Below are positions 40,765 through 51,604 of a stretch of 64,000 bases of DNA, one piece after another. Both the position numbers and the translations under genes were made by a program. Under the pieces are notes generated by a model. It saw only the letters and a list, made by a program, of their open reading frames with translations. It had not been told where the DNA came from and searched no databases. The DNA comes from Ustilago trichophora. Its lineage: Eukaryota; Basidiomycota; Ustilaginomycetes; Ustilaginales; Ustilaginaceae. How positions within the stretch are numbered: position 1 is the first letter of the stretch; each line of letters begins with the position of its first letter. Where the stretch lies: NCBI GenBank assembly GCA_900323505.1, contig OOIN01000011.1, forward strand, positions 1-64,000, given 5' to 3'.

Positions 40765-41728
40765 GAAAAACATATTTTCTTGAATTTCTTTTCGAATTGC
40801 GTCGAAGGATGGCATGGATGGGCACGGACGCACCTTTTTTTTTTTTTTTTTTCTTTTTTTTTTTCTTTTTCTTTCTCAACAGCATCATTAGGAGCAACTT
40901 GACTTTTGTCTTGGCGGAAATTTGAAGCATGTGTTGGATGGATGAAGATGATTCAGAGAAGCGATGATTATCTTTTTGTGACAGTTCAGGACATCTTTTG
41001 TGCACGGTATACACCCGAAAAGCATCGCGGACATCTCGCGGCAAACAGAAACAAAAGAGAGTGAGAGTGAGAGTGAGATTTCAGCGCGGTTGGCGTCCGG
41101 TCATCTTTTTGGGGGGCGCCAAAAAAGCCTCGGGAATGCAGTAGATACAGTAAAGTTGGAGTAGAGTGTACGTTAGCTGCGTCACAGTGCTGTTTTGGCT
41201 AGGAAATCTCAATAAATTTTTGAAAAACAAGGAAAAGAGCGAGAGATTACGCGTTGCAAATTCTCCCGCACGGTTGCAGTGCGTGCGTCTGGGGTTTGAG
41301 ATTGCGATCGGCTTGCCTCTCTCTCTTTGTGTGCGAAATCGATCTCGGCGGACGGACCTGAGATGTGTGTGTGTACTGTACTGTACTGTGCTCACCTCGC
41401 AGTTCGTCCGTGCACTTGGCGAGTTGGTTCCAACACACTCTCGGCTCCACTTTGTCAGTCAACTCGTCAGACTGAGCTCGTAGCGTGGCAGTCAGTCTGT
41501 CAGCCTCGCTCGCAACTTCGGTCCGCTTTCTTCTCGCTACCCAACACACTTCCTCCCTCTCTCTCTCTCTCTCTCTTGCTACTTTACACCATCCATCTAA
41601 CTTGTTCCTCAACCACATCATCCCATCCCATTCCATCCTCTGACTTTTGCTCTTTAGCAGTTGCAAGGATTCTCTCTACAGCACGCACCCGTATCTCCTC
41701 TCTCGCCGCCCAGCTTAGTTTACGCAAG
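40080..41728. other. Intergenic region and leader of the 6PGD gene
   Basis: No gene is supported. It contains a TGTACTGTAC at 40133, a CT microsatellite (40726-40761), broken T runs (40833-40866), a TACTGTAC tract (41372-41390), and a pyrimidine-rich CT stretch at 41547-41576, about 150 bp upstream of the 6PGD ATG. Pyrimidine-rich leaders are common upstream of strongly expressed fungal genes. Confidence 0.5.
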
Positions 41729-43782
41729 ATGTCGTCCCAAGCTGTGTAAGTTTCCTCTTCTGCTCTGCTCTGCTCGGCTCTGCTCGGCTTGTCCAGCCCG
41801 ATCGTAGACAGCTGCTCTTCACCCCAAACGCTCCAAAGCATACGATTGCTGACACTTTGCGAAAAAAAAAACACTCTGTCATGGCCCGCTTGATCCCAAC
41901 AGTGCCGATATCGGCCTCATCGGCCTTGCCGTCATGGGTCAGAACTTGATCCTCAACATGAACGGTGAGTATCTATCTGTTTGCTCGACAGCCCATTTGC
42001 TGAGTCCACTCGCTCTGGTATTTTGACGCTATTGCTCTTTGAGAATGACGACACTAATTCGTACCACCTTGCTCCCCTTCCTCCTCGCTCCATTCTCAAA
42101 ATCACAGACAAGGGCTTCACCGTCTGCGCCTACAACCGTACCACCAGCAAGGTGGATGACTTCCTCAACAACGAGGCTAAGGGTAAGTGCACTCAATTGC
42201 CTGTTTCGCTCGGAATTTTTGCTCCTTCTACGAGCGGCGTCTGTGGGCGACGCAACACAGTGTCTGCGCTCCTCCGGAGGTTCCGAGGCGTAAGGAGAAA
42301 GGAAGCAAACAAATGCTACAAGGAGCTGATTTCTGACGTTTCTCCCCCCCATTTCTTCTTTCTGTACATTCTTTCCTCCGCCGAATCGGCTGCTTTGACC
42401 ATGCCAATCTCGTCTTTTTTCGCTTGCTCTGCTTTTCCTCCTCGCCTAAATTTGCAGGCACCAACGTCGTTGGCGCCAAGTCCATCGAGGAGTTTGTTGC
42501 CAAGCTCAAGCGCCCCCGCAAGATGATCCTCCTCGTCAAGGCAGGCCCCGCCGTTGACGCTTTCATCGAGCAGCTCGTCCCCCACCTCGAGGAGGGCGAC
42601 ATCATCATTGACGGTGGTAACTCGCACTACCCCGACTCGATCCGCCGCTGCAAGGAGCTCGAGGCCAAGGGAATCCTTTTCGTTGGCTCCGGTGTCTCGG
42701 GTGGTGAGGAGGGTGCCCGTCACGGTCCCTCGCTCATGCCCGGTGGATCCGACGCCGCCTGGCCCCACATCAAGGAGATCTTCCAGAAGACTGCTGCCCA
42801 GTCGGACGGTGAGCCCTGCTGTGACTGGGTCGGACAGACCGGTGCCGGCCACTACGTCAAGATGGTCCACAACGGTATCGAGTACGGTGACATGCAGCTC
42901 ATCTGCGAGGCCTACGACATTCTCAAGCACGGTCTTGGCCTTCACGAAACCGAGATTGGTGACATTTTCACAAAGTGGAACACTGGTGTCCTCGACTCGT
43001 TCTTGATCGAGATCACCCGTGACATTCTCAAGTACAACGACGAGGACGGCAAGCCCCTCCTCACCAAGATCCTCGACTCGGCCGGACAGAAGGGTACCGG
43101 CAAGTGGACCGCCATCAACGCCCTCGACCTCGGCCAGCCCGTCACCCTCATTGGCGAGGCCGTCTTTGCCCGATGCCTCTCGTCGCTCAAGGGCGAGCGT
43201 ACCCGTGCCTCCAAGATCCTTGGCGGTCCCCAGATCAAGCCCTTCGAGGGCAACAAGGAGCAGTTCATTGCTGACCTCGAGCAGGCCCTCTACGCCTCCA
43301 AGATTGTCTCGTACGCCCAGGGCTTCATGCTCATGCGCGAGGCCGCCAAGGAGTACAACTGGAAGCTCAACAACCCCTCGATCGCTCTCATGTGGCGTGG
43401 CGGTTGCATCATCCGATCCGTCTTCCTCAAGGACATCACCTCGGCCTTCCGCAAGAACCCTGAGCTCGAGAACCTTCTCTTTGATGACTTCTTCAACAAG
43501 GCCATCCACAACGCTCAGGAGGGCTGGCGTCGCGTGGTGGCTCAGGCCATCCTTTGGGGTATCCCCACCCCCGCTTTCTCGACTGCTCTCGCCTTCTTTG
43601 ACGGCTACCGTCGCGAGCAGCTCCCCGCCAACCTCCTCCAGGCTCAGCGTGACTACTTTGGTGCCCACACCTTCCGCGTCCTCCCCGAGTTCGCCAGCGC
43701 CAAGCTCCCCGAGGGTCAGGACATCCACATCAACTGGACCGGCCGTGGCGGAAACGTCTCTGCCTCGACCTACCAGGCATAA
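41729..43782 (+). CDS. GND1: 6-phosphogluconate dehydrogenase, decarboxylating
   Basis: Four exons (41729-41745, 41903-41964, 42108-42182, 42458-43782) with consensus GT-AG introns give 492 aa, the family length. It converts 6-phosphogluconate and NADP+ to ribulose 5-phosphate, CO2 and NADPH in the cytosolic oxidative pentose phosphate pathway. Visible motifs are the Rossmann start [44 protein letters not shown] (substrate loop) and [16 protein letters not shown] with the catalytic Lys and the His-Asn pair. The C-terminal helical domain includes WRGGCIIRS. The very small first exon encodes MSSQAV. Codon use in exon 4 is strongly biased to C-ending codons, expected for an abundant enzyme. Confidence 0.97.
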
Positions 43783-44117
43783 AGCGTATGCATGCGTATT
43801 GCCCCGTGGAAAACGCTTCCCCGACCCGGTTGCTTGGCTTGAGCAAGAGAAGGTTTTTTTCCGACTGACTACCACTACAAAATCTCCTCTTTTCTTGATA
43901 TGCTCCTCGTGAATATGACCAAAAAGAATCATCTCGAAGAAATGTGCTTGGGAGTTGTGTGGACGTGGTCAATTGTGAGTTGCATATGTGTGTATGATCA
44001 CGAAATGCCGTGCATTAGTTTCAGACTCATCCACAGAGCGATCAGATAAGACCATTACGATTTGTACATTTTGTTTCGATACGAAATTCTGAGAAAAAGA
44101 AAAAGGTTAAAAGCAGA
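43783..44117. other. Intergenic, 6PGD 3' flank
   Basis: I see nothing beyond the presumptive 3' untranslated region of the 6PGD gene. Confidence 0.4.
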
Positions 44118-44205
44118 TGCTGCTTACAGGGATCGAACCTGTGACCTACTGCGTAATACAGGGGAGATTGTAAAGCAGGCGTTCTAGCCACTGAACTAAA
44201 GCAGC
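44118..44205 (-). tRNA. tRNA-Val (UAC), intron-containing
   Basis: The minus strand folds as a complete cloverleaf: acceptor GCTGCTT/AAGCAGC with A73, D-arm GTTC...GAAC, anticodon loop TTTACA with anticodon TAC, and T-arm ACAGG-TTCGATC-CCTGT. A 15 nt intron follows position 37, the canonical place. The outermost anticodon-stem pair is a C-T mismatch. The mature length is 73 nt without CCA. Confidence 0.88.
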
Positions 44206-44956
44206 TTTATTGCGAAATGGAGACCATTTGTAGCGTATATAATGTGCGGGTGTGGGAGACTGAATTTCTCGGTTGAATTGTGGCGACAAAGAGGGAACAA
44301 ATCTTTCTTGTCATTTATTCCTTTTTCCACTCAAATCCGATGGCTAGGCCTCCCAAACCGACAAGAGGTCACAATTAGACCAACATAGTTGACCAATGAC
44401 CTCAAACAATCGATGCCAACAGTATCTTGACCAGGAGAGCTGCCTCTCGAGATCAACAGCCTCCAGAGAGTGATGATGGGCAAGGCACTGGAAGGAGAGA
44501 AAGCACATACCATCTGCTTACTCACTTACTGCCTGGCTCTAACAATCATGCAGAGACTATTGGTGTACAAGTGCCAAGCTCTCGGTTTTTGCAACCTGGT
44601 TATTGGTCAAGCTTGAAGCTGACAGTCTAGGCTGTTGGTTGAGAGAAAAAGATGTGGTTCAACTATGTCAGTTGGCGTTGGCAGGCTATCGGTTTTGGTT
44701 GGGAAAGGGAATGATTTCTGCATCCACGGTTTTGATTTGGTGTGGTGTGGTGCAGGCATTAAGAACAATGTGCATGGAGTGACGCGTTTGGTCAAGACCT
44801 CGGTATGAAGGGAAGCCTTGAGTCTTGACATCATTGTAGAGGTCTGTGAGAATTGTATGGAAAGGCTGTTGGATTGGGTTTCCAGACCATTGTCACGAGC
44901 AGAATTATGTATGTGTGAGGACGGCTGATCTGTTTTGCTGGAGACGGATGGAAGTG
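44206..44956. other. Intergenic, no feature seen
   Basis: Between the tRNA and the left end of the Tc1-type transposon no ORF or repeat of note is supported. Confidence 0.4.
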
Positions 44957-44958
44957 TA

Positions 44959-45172
44959 CAGTGCATTTGAAAACTGTCCACATGAAAATTGCATCACCAT
45001 AAATGACCGCTTTGCACCATGTTCTCTCAATGCAACACACCTTCATCCTATATCGTTAGAAAACCCTGCTTCACAGCTACGTTGTGATGGTATCAGATCT
45101 GAGCTCCAAGATGTTTGAGGTTCTGTCTGGAGAAATTTGCATTTTTGACTCATGTGGACAGTTTTTGGACAA
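44959..45172 (+). repeat. Left long TIR of the Tc1-type element
   Basis: The TIR carries the motif AAAACTGTCCACATGA near its outer end and the reverse complement (TCATGTGGACAGTTTTT) at its inner end. The TIR is thus itself bounded by inverted copies of a likely transposase-binding site. Confidence 0.8.
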
Positions 45173-45350
45173 GCCCACTTTCACCATCATCACTTGCAAC
45201 AACGCTGCTTCTGCTGATTCAAATGAGCTGAAACTTTGTACCCACCTTGCCTGTGCATGTGTGAACATCTACTGGAGTGGACTGAGCGCTGCCGCATTGA
45301 TAGGATGCATTGCTTGCGCTTTCCTCCCTTCTACATCATTACACAGCACC

Positions 45351-46370
45351 ATGAAGCCAATCAGCCCCCAGAAGCGCCACGAGGCGCTCAAACTGCTTGA
45401 GAATGGCCTATCAACTCGCCAGATAGCACATCAAGTTGGAATGAGCAAGTCCATGGTGTCAAAGATCAGGAATTTGACGATTAAAGAGCTTCCCATACCA
45501 AAGAGTGGTCGGAAAAATAAGCTCAACCATCTTCAGATGAGCTGGATCAATCGATTTGTCAAGCGCAACCCCAGAACAACACTTTGCAGGGCTTGCCAGG
45601 AGGTTCTTCAACAGCTCAAGGTCAAGCTTGCACCATCGACGCTTTGCAAGGCCCTGCTATTCAATCACTTTAGGGCAAGAAAAATTGTCAAGAAACCTTT
45701 GCTCAACAACAAGCATAAGAAAGATTGCCTTGCCTTTGCTCTGGCCCATAGGGAATTGACCATTGATGATTGGAAAACGGTCATATGGTCTGATGAGGCC
45801 AAAATCAACCGCCTTGGCAGTGATGGAAAGCAGCATTGCTGGATCAACACTGCAGGCTTCAGCAGCAAGCTTGTGCACCCTACCCTCAAGTTTGGTGGCG
45901 GTAACATCATGGTATGGGGTGCAATGACACACAAGGGTGTTGGCAGCGTCCATGTTGTCAGGCAGAGGATGACTGCGGGCATTTACATTGACATTCTTGA
46001 GGAGAATCTGCTCCGATTGCTCAGGACAATTGGCTTCTTCAACGACGTTACTCGTCCAATCTTTCAGCAGGACAATGATCCAAAGCATAAGGCAAAGATT
46101 GCCATGCAATGGTTCCAAGACAACCACATCCGTCTCCTGGACTGGCCTGCACAGTCCCTTGACCTCAAACCCATTGAGCACCTCTGGACCAAGCTCAAAA
46201 GGCGCCTAGGTCAGTATAATACTCGTCCATCTGGTGTGCTTGAATTGGAGTGCAGAGTCCAGGAGGTTTGGGCTCAAATTCCGGTCAGCACATGTCATGC
46301 ACTTATAGAAAGCATGCCCAGAAGGATTGAGGCAGTCATCAAGGCCAAAGGTGGTCACACAAAGTATTAG
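45351..46370 (+). CDS. Tc1/mariner-superfamily transposase (DD34E)
   Basis: A 339 aa protein starting at ATG 45351, the usual Tc1 transposase size. The N-terminal helix-turn-helix is RHEALKLLENGLSTRQIAHQ...SKSMVSKIR. A second DNA-binding segment follows (SGRKNKLNHLQMSWINRFVK). The catalytic core has VIWSDEAKINR (first Asp), FQQDNDPKHKAK (second Asp) and LDWPAQSLDLKPIEHLW (Glu), with 34 residues between the second Asp and the Glu. No stop or frameshift interrupts it. The in-frame extension upstream to 45084 lies partly in the TIR and is not needed. Confidence 0.93.
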   Translation: MKPISPQKRHEALKLLENGLSTRQIAHQVGMSKSMVSKIRNLTIKELPIPKSGRKNKLNHLQMSWINRFVKRNPRTTLCRACQEVLQQLKVKLAPSTLCKALLFNHFRARKIVKKPLLNNKHKKDCLAFALAHRELTIDDWKTVIWSDEAKINRLGSDGKQHCWINTAGFSSKLVHPTLKFGGGNIMVWGAMTHKGVGSVHVVRQRMTAGIYIDILEENLLRLLRTIGFFNDVTRPIFQQDNDPKHKAKIAMQWFQDNHIRLLDWPAQSLDLKPIEHLWTKLKRRLGQYNTRPSGVLELECRVQEVWAQIPVSTCHALIESMPRRIEAVIKAKGGHTKY

Positions 46371-46384
46371 AGCCCCAGTATATG

Positions 46385-46599
46385 TTGTTCAAAAACTGTC
46401 GACATGAGAGTCAAAAATGCGAGCTCAATAATTTCTCCATTGAGCTGTTCAATACAAATGTGAACTACATCACAGCATAGCTGTGAAGCAGGGCTTTCTA
46501 ACGATGTAGGATGAAGGTGTGTTGCATGGAGAGAACATGGTGCAAAGCGGACATTTATGGTGATGCGATTTTTTATGTGGACAGTTTTCGAACGCACTG
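46385..46599 (-). repeat. Right long TIR of the Tc1-type element
   Basis: Inverted counterpart of 44959-45172, starting 14 bp after the transposase stop. It shows the same inner and outer inverted ACTGTC(C/G)ACAT motifs. Confidence 0.8.
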
Positions 46600-46601
46600 T
46601 A

Positions 46602-47011
46602 TGTCTCTGACTGGAAGAGGAGGATTGTACGTGGCACTTTTGACCCGAAATCTACAGTTTAACCCCGCAACCTAACCTAGCCGATTTCAATTGGGTCAAT
46701 GCCCTAACCATGTTGATGACTATGCGAACGAAGGATGATGGATGAAGCCGAGGAGATGGGATGTGCGGAAATACAGCTTTTTGACCAACTTGCTCACGCT
46801 GGGTTAGCCAGCGTAAAATTTTACAGCACAGACGCAGTCGCACTTTAACCAAACGCTTGAAACCGCACTCCAGCAGAACGGACGCCACACGAGTGATAGA
46901 CAGAGCTATGGTTTGAAGAGAGTAAGATCAACGTTTTGACGATGAATGACGTATGCTTCAAAAAGTACAAAACTTGGCTTGAGGAAAGGAAATAGATGAG
47001 GGTGTAATTCA
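46602..47011. other. Intergenic, no feature seen
   Basis: This lies between the transposon and the 3' end of the DHA1 transporter. No gene or repeat is supported. Confidence 0.4.
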
Positions 47012-49381
47012 CTACAAAATGCTGGTTGGAGGCATACGTCGGAAGGTGTTGTTGTTGCAATCGTCGCAATCTTGTGGTCTGGTGCTGGTGTTTGAGGTTA
47101 CGATGGCCGGGGTGATGCTTCCGGAGCTGATGGTGTCTTCGTCTTCGTGGCCATGCTGATGGTGGTGGTGGTGGTGCTGGTTGTGTTGGGCGGTGCGTTT
47201 CTCTTCGTCGATCGAGTCGTCGTGATCGTCGTGGCTTTCGTCACGGTCGATCATCTTTTCCTCGTCAAAGGTGTTGACTTGGTCCTCGGCCTGGGTGCTG
47301 CTTACGGCGGCACGGGCAGCACGTGCGGCTCGACGAGCTTCTCGACGACCGCGCTTCTCTTCTTCGTGCGCGAGGAACTCAGCCGCCTCTTGCTCCTCTC
47401 GCTCGAGTTCCATTGCCGCGCGACTGTGCTTTCGAATACGATCGCCGTACTTGAGCAATACGAAAGGCACAACTCCGAGCAAACATGCAATGCTGGCCAG
47501 CAACGTAGAGGCGTACTTGGGCGTCAGCTTAGCGTACATCTGCTGCGAGAAAAGCGGGAAGCACGCTGCAAACGTATTACGCAAAAAGCTCTGTGCTGCC
47601 AGTGCAGACGATGCGTATCTCTCGTAGACGTCGGCAAGGTACGAGAAAACGGCAAGGTACACGGGGAAAAGCGCCAGGTTGAAGAGCGTCAATCCCACGA
47701 TGGGCGCCGCGGGGGAGATGCCGGGTCGACCGGTCCAGGCAAAGATGAAAAGACCAACGGGGGCGAGTACAGCGCCGGCAGCAGCATAGTAGAGACGTGC
47801 TTCCGGTGGAGGCTTGCCGCCGTACTTGCGCGCAGTAGCTGCATAGAGCTTTTCTTGATGAAAGTTGAAAAAGTATCCGATCGTACCACCGACAGCAATG
47901 GTAAGAAGGGCCATGTGCTGCTGCTCGGCGTTCCAACCATAGCCGGAAAACACAATGGGGATAGCCTCGAGCGAAATGAAGATGATACCCCACAGAAAGC
48001 CGATCCAGAGTGCAAAGCTGAGGACGACGGGCTCGCAGACGAGGTACTGCATGGGTCGGACAAGCGAGACCTTGACCATGACGAGGAAGTTGAGCCTTTC
48101 GTCGTCAGCTCTGCACTTGTGCAGTCGGCCGGTCTCCTTGGTGAGCTTCTTGGCGCGCCTCGAGAGTAAGACGGGTCCTCGGGTCTCCTTGAGAAAAATG
48201 AACATGAGGCCGTAGGTCAAGAGGGAGAGGGCGCCCTGCCACCAGAAGACAATGCGCCAGCTGGCACGGTTGGCGGTGACCGAAGAGAGGTAAGGCGACA
48301 CACCCTGTGCAATGTAAACAGCAATGGCGTACAGCGACATGGGGAAACCTCGCTCGTTGGCGTGAAAGACATCAGAGACACTTCCAGCCACCATCGAGTT
48401 TCCGACCGAGGCGGCCATGCCCTGAAAGCCTCTTACGACGATGATGGTGGTGATGTTGTTGGCGAGCGCTTGAGGGATGTAGAGCAAAGTGAAGATGAGG
48501 ACGGCGATGAGGTAGATGGGGTTTCGACCGTAGACTTCGCTGAGTGGTGCCAAGACGAGGGGTGTGATGGAGACGGCGAGGAGGAAGACGGTGTTACCGA
48601 CAAGGTAGATAAGTTGGGTGGTATGAAGATCACGTGCAGCCATTTGTGAAGCCGAAGGATATCCGCAACCGTTGAAGGCGGTGCATGCAGTGAAGAGGAA
48701 GCAAACAGAGACGAGGATCCACTTTGTCGACTTGGACCAGTTGAAAGGATTCTCGGGATCATCAGCGGGCCAGTCGATGTAGACTGCATCGGGATCTTGA
48801 GACTTGGTGAGGGTGAGAGCGAGAGCGGAAGCTGGGTAGTGAGGATCGGCGCAGCGGTGTATGGAGGAGACGCGAGAAGAGGCACGTTGCAAGTCGGAAG
48901 GCATGTTGGATGGATCGACGTAGGAGACGGAGCGATTCGAGGCGGATCGTGGGCGACCAGTGGTGAGTTGGTGCTTGGCAGCGGCGCCTTGCTGCGACTT
49001 GGAACGCGAGTCTGCACGGGAGAGACGAGATGCTAATGGTTGGAGCGCCTGTGTGAAGGGGAGGGGACCAGGCAAATCAGCGTGCTCCTCGTGTTCGAGA
49101 GAGGAACGAAAAGATGCGGAAGAAGAGGAGCCATGGTGGTGTTTCTTGTCGGCCGCAGTAACAGTAAAAGATGAAGCGGAAAGCTGATTCGTCGAGGACT
49201 CTAGTCGAGTTTCTGATGTTGAAGAGGATGGTACTCTGAGGGATGGCGGTTTCGAGTTGTTGCGCGACGCGGGTTGAGAAGCCGAAGGCGACTGTAATGA
49301 GAGAGGGGGCTGTTCGGCACCATAGTATGCAGGTGGATGGTGTGGACGATGTTGACTGCTGCTTCTGCTACTGGAAGTCAT
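47012..49381 (-). CDS. MFS drug:H+ antiporter (DHA1/polyamine-type) transporter
   Basis: A 789 aa single-exon protein. A Ser-rich, probably cytosolic N-terminus of about 200 residues precedes WPADDPENPFNWSKSTKWIL, the signature preceding helix 1 in fungal DHA1 exporters. Twelve membrane segments follow, with LAPLSEVYGRNPIYL (MFS motif A between helices 2 and 3), VVRGFQGMAASVGNSMVAG in helix 4 and PYLSSVTANRASWRIVFW before helix 6. A long soluble tail from about residue 665 carries a charged, probably helical stretch (ELEREEQEAAEFL) and a His-rich run (HHHHHHQHGHEDED). The family exports polyamines, azoles and other toxic compounds across the plasma membrane; the substrate here is unknown. The His-rich acidic tail could bind metal. 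Confidence 0.88.
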   Translation of the reverse strand: MTSSSRSSSQHRPHHPPAYYGAEQPPLSLQSPSASQPASRNNSKPPSLRVPSSSTSETRLESSTNQLSASSFTVTAADKKHHHGSSSSASFRSSLEHEEHADLPGPLPFTQALQPLASRLSRADSRSKSQQGAAAKHQLTTGRPRSASNRSVSYVDPSNMPSDLQRASSRVSSIHRCADPHYPASALALTLTKSQDPDAVYIDWPADDPENPFNWSKSTKWILVSVCFLFTACTAFNGCGYPSASQMAARDLHTTQLIYLVGNTVFLLAVSITPLVLAPLSEVYGRNPIYLIAVLIFTLLYIPQALANNITTIIVVRGFQGMAASVGNSMVAGSVSDVFHANERGFPMSLYAIAVYIAQGVSPYLSSVTANRASWRIVFWWQGALSLLTYGLMFIFLKETRGPVLLSRRAKKLTKETGRLHKCRADDERLNFLVMVKVSLVRPMQYLVCEPVVLSFALWIGFLWGIIFISLEAIPIVFSGYGWNAEQQHMALLTIAVGGTIGYFFNFHQEKLYAATARKYGGKPPPEARLYYAAAGAVLAPVGLFIFAWTGRPGISPAAPIVGLTLFNLALFPVYLAVFSYLADVYERYASSALAAQSFLRNTFAACFPLFSQQMYAKLTPKYASTLLASIACLLGVVPFVLLKYGDRIRKHSRAAMELEREEQEAAEFLAHEEEKRGRREARRAARAARAAVSSTQAEDQVNTFDEEKMIDRDESHDDHDDSIDEEKRTAQHNQHHHHHHQHGHEDEDTISSGSITPAIVTSNTSTRPQDCDDCNNNTFRRMPPTSIL

Positions 49382-50654
49382 GATGATGATGTTGTTGAGC
49401 GAGGGAGTCTATGTTGGTGCATGTCAAAGCCGAGACTAAGCAGACAGAACAATGGTGTATGAGGTGTAGTGGGTCGTTACGGGTAAATGTCTGCTGCGAT
49501 GGCTGCCCAAGAGCTAAGCGGTTATATATGACAACGACGGGAAAAGAAGCTCAACTCGAGGCTTGAAGGTAGAGATGATGCGATGAAGAGAGGGAGGGAA
49601 GAATGGTATGGTTGGCCAGGGGTCAAGGGGGAAAAAGGATGGAGTCCAGTAGTCGAAGGGTGCGCCAAACCCGGTAGAATGTTGATCTGCGCACAAGGGA
49701 AGAAAACCCGAGGAACAAATTTGTCTCCCTGTGCAGTTCGACGGGTGGGTGTGGCGTAGTTTGACGTTGGACGCGGACGAAATCCAAAATCCAAAATGCA
49801 AAGCCGACCAATTGACCGAACATGCACATTGTCCGCGTGGACGATCCCATGCCCATTCGTTTACATACTGTAGACGGCAGTTGCAATCGACATGTGCAAC
49901 CCATGCACTCACACACCCTGCTTCATCTGCCCAGATGCCCATATCAACACTCGACTCTCGAGCAGCCAACCGGTGCGACAGGGTATCATTGATATTGGGA
50001 AATGGCAAGCGAGGCTAAGAGGTCATAGCTTCGGTGGATTGTACGGATGATATTCTCTGATCAGGGGTCTATGCAGTGAAGCAGCCTAATGGCGATGACT
50101 GGGTCATAGCTTTGAAACGTTTAGGATGATGGGAACCCATGACTCAGTGATGATTCGCGTTTCACGTCGTGACTCGTACCCAAAAGTCACACATCGCTGT
50201 CATTTGGATGATGCCCCCTTTGTGATCGCATTGGTTTGTTAGGTGACCACGATGCCGTACCATAGCAATGACTAGCGGGATTTGGTTGGTGAGCATCGTC
50301 TGTTGGTCAAAGAATGTGCACATCCCCTTACCGTCGGTGCTTTGACCGGTCTTTGCTATTTTTTTCGCCTAAAATTCAAGAAAATGCGAGAAATCCATTT
50401 TTCAGGCCAAAAGTGACCGAGTATGGCATTGGGTTCTGCGTCTTTAGCCCGCTCCACCGGAAGCCGGCCTTCGATGTTGGCAATGCCTCGTGTGGTTTAA
50501 CTGCCAACAGTCCAGAGATTTCCTGGGTGCGCCTCACTACTTTGAGGTTCACCCCGCGCTACCCAACCAAGAGCGCCTGCAGCAGCGGAATGTAGTGTGC
50601 ATGCACAAAGTTGACGATGACTTGGGGATGAAGCATACCAGCTACCCAACCAAC
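49382..50654. other. Intergenic, promoter of the DHA1 transporter and unassigned DNA
   Basis: GTTATATATGAC at about 49520-49531 lies in the DHA1 promoter. I see no gene. The part from about 50500 to 50654 has a short open frame continuing into the LTR, without recognisable similarity. Confidence 0.4.
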
Positions 50655-51604
50655 TGTTACAGGACACAAGTCCCAGTTCGAGAAAGACGCGTACTCAGCT
50701 CTCAAACTCAAATTGAGTTCAAGAATTTAGTATGTCGGATTCTCGAACTCAGGAAGCGATGCCGGGAAAGCGCAAATCGACTGGTCTCGAGTAGTGCAAC
50801 TCGGTGGTATCAAAGGGCATGGTGCTTGACACCATCTGTGATGGCGAGCAGGCCTGATGGTTCGATAGGAGAGCCGCATGTGCGAGTCGCATGCTGGCAG
50901 GAGGCCCGAGCTCGGTACACACGCAGGTCGAGTACACTCAGCTTGGGCCGAACGGTTATATATACTCATTCTTCACTCGCAGTGTGATGAGCGGAGCTCA
51001 TCCACTCTACTCTTTACTTTTGTTACATCAAGAATACCTCTCAGTTGCGCTTTGTAAGCACTCTCAGTTGTACCAATTGCAATAGCAGCGCTTTGCAATC
51101 CCTTCACAGTCTGTGCTCGTCCTCAGTATAGGGGAGCCTGTCTTTGAACCTTGTCAGCACCTACACTGACGCTGCGACACCTCAATCGCAGCCAGAACCT
51201 CAACTGGGGCCTGGAACCTCAACCAGTCCATATACAGCAAGGCCGCTCCACGGATAAGACCACTGGAGAGCACCAAGAACACTCGTGCTTGATCCTAGTG
51301 GTCAGTTATATAGCTTTACTCCAACAGCTAAGCCCATCGTGCCATATTGCCTCTGAACGGAGTGTTCACAGGAGTTAGTTGAGCTCAAAGATCTTAGTAA
51401 GGCCTTTCTCAAGGTCGTAGTGACATCAAGAAAGCACCGGTCTAATTCTCAGACTTGGGCATTCCCGAGGTCAGCAACATTGGCAAACTGAGGCTCACGC
51501 CTAAGTCTCATCTCGAGAATCACCTTAGGTTGATTTTGGGTTTCACTCCCATCCTGGGAAACTCAAGTGGCAGATATTTGAGCTCAGGCACACGACCCCT
51601 GACA
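50655..51604 (+). mobile_element. LTR (950 bp), family 1, plus orientation
   Basis: It begins TGTTACAGGACACAAG and ends CGACCCCTGACA and aligns along its length with the minus-strand LTR at 15330-16280, with scattered substitutions and a more divergent stretch near its 3' end. The flanking pentamers (CCAAC and GGCCT) do not match, so this copy has lost one original flank or never was a simple solo LTR. It abuts Ty3/gypsy pol sequence without a visible primer-binding site. Confidence 0.85.

Larger units (their letters stand above)
44957..46601 (+). mobile_element. Tc1-type DNA transposon with 214 bp terminal inverted repeats
   Basis: The element proper is 44959-46599, flanked by TA at 44957-44958 and 46600-46601. 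The outer ends are CAGTGCATTTGAAAACTGTC and, inverted, CAGTGCGTTCGAAAACTGTC. The inverted repeats continue for about 214 bp (44959-45172 and 46385-46599) with about 85-90% identity by eye. The transposase ORF inside is intact, so the element may be mobile or very recently so. Confidence 0.92.

Noticed and set aside
40725..40870. CT and T-rich tracts as a regulatory element
   Set aside because: Simple-sequence repeats with no symmetric or conserved core; noted only as microsatellites.
42316..43932. 538-codon open frame antisense to the 6PGD gene
   Set aside because: It is a shadow of the strongly C-biased codon use of the 6PGD exon on the other strand; it crosses two 6PGD introns and shows no protein motif.
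45084..45350. N-terminal extension of the Tc1 transposase
   Set aside because: It would translate through the TIR; the family start and length fit ATG 45351.
47147..48169. 340-codon plus-strand frame opposite the DHA1 transporter
   Set aside because: Lies wholly within the transporter coding sequence; composition follows the reverse complement of membrane-helix codons.
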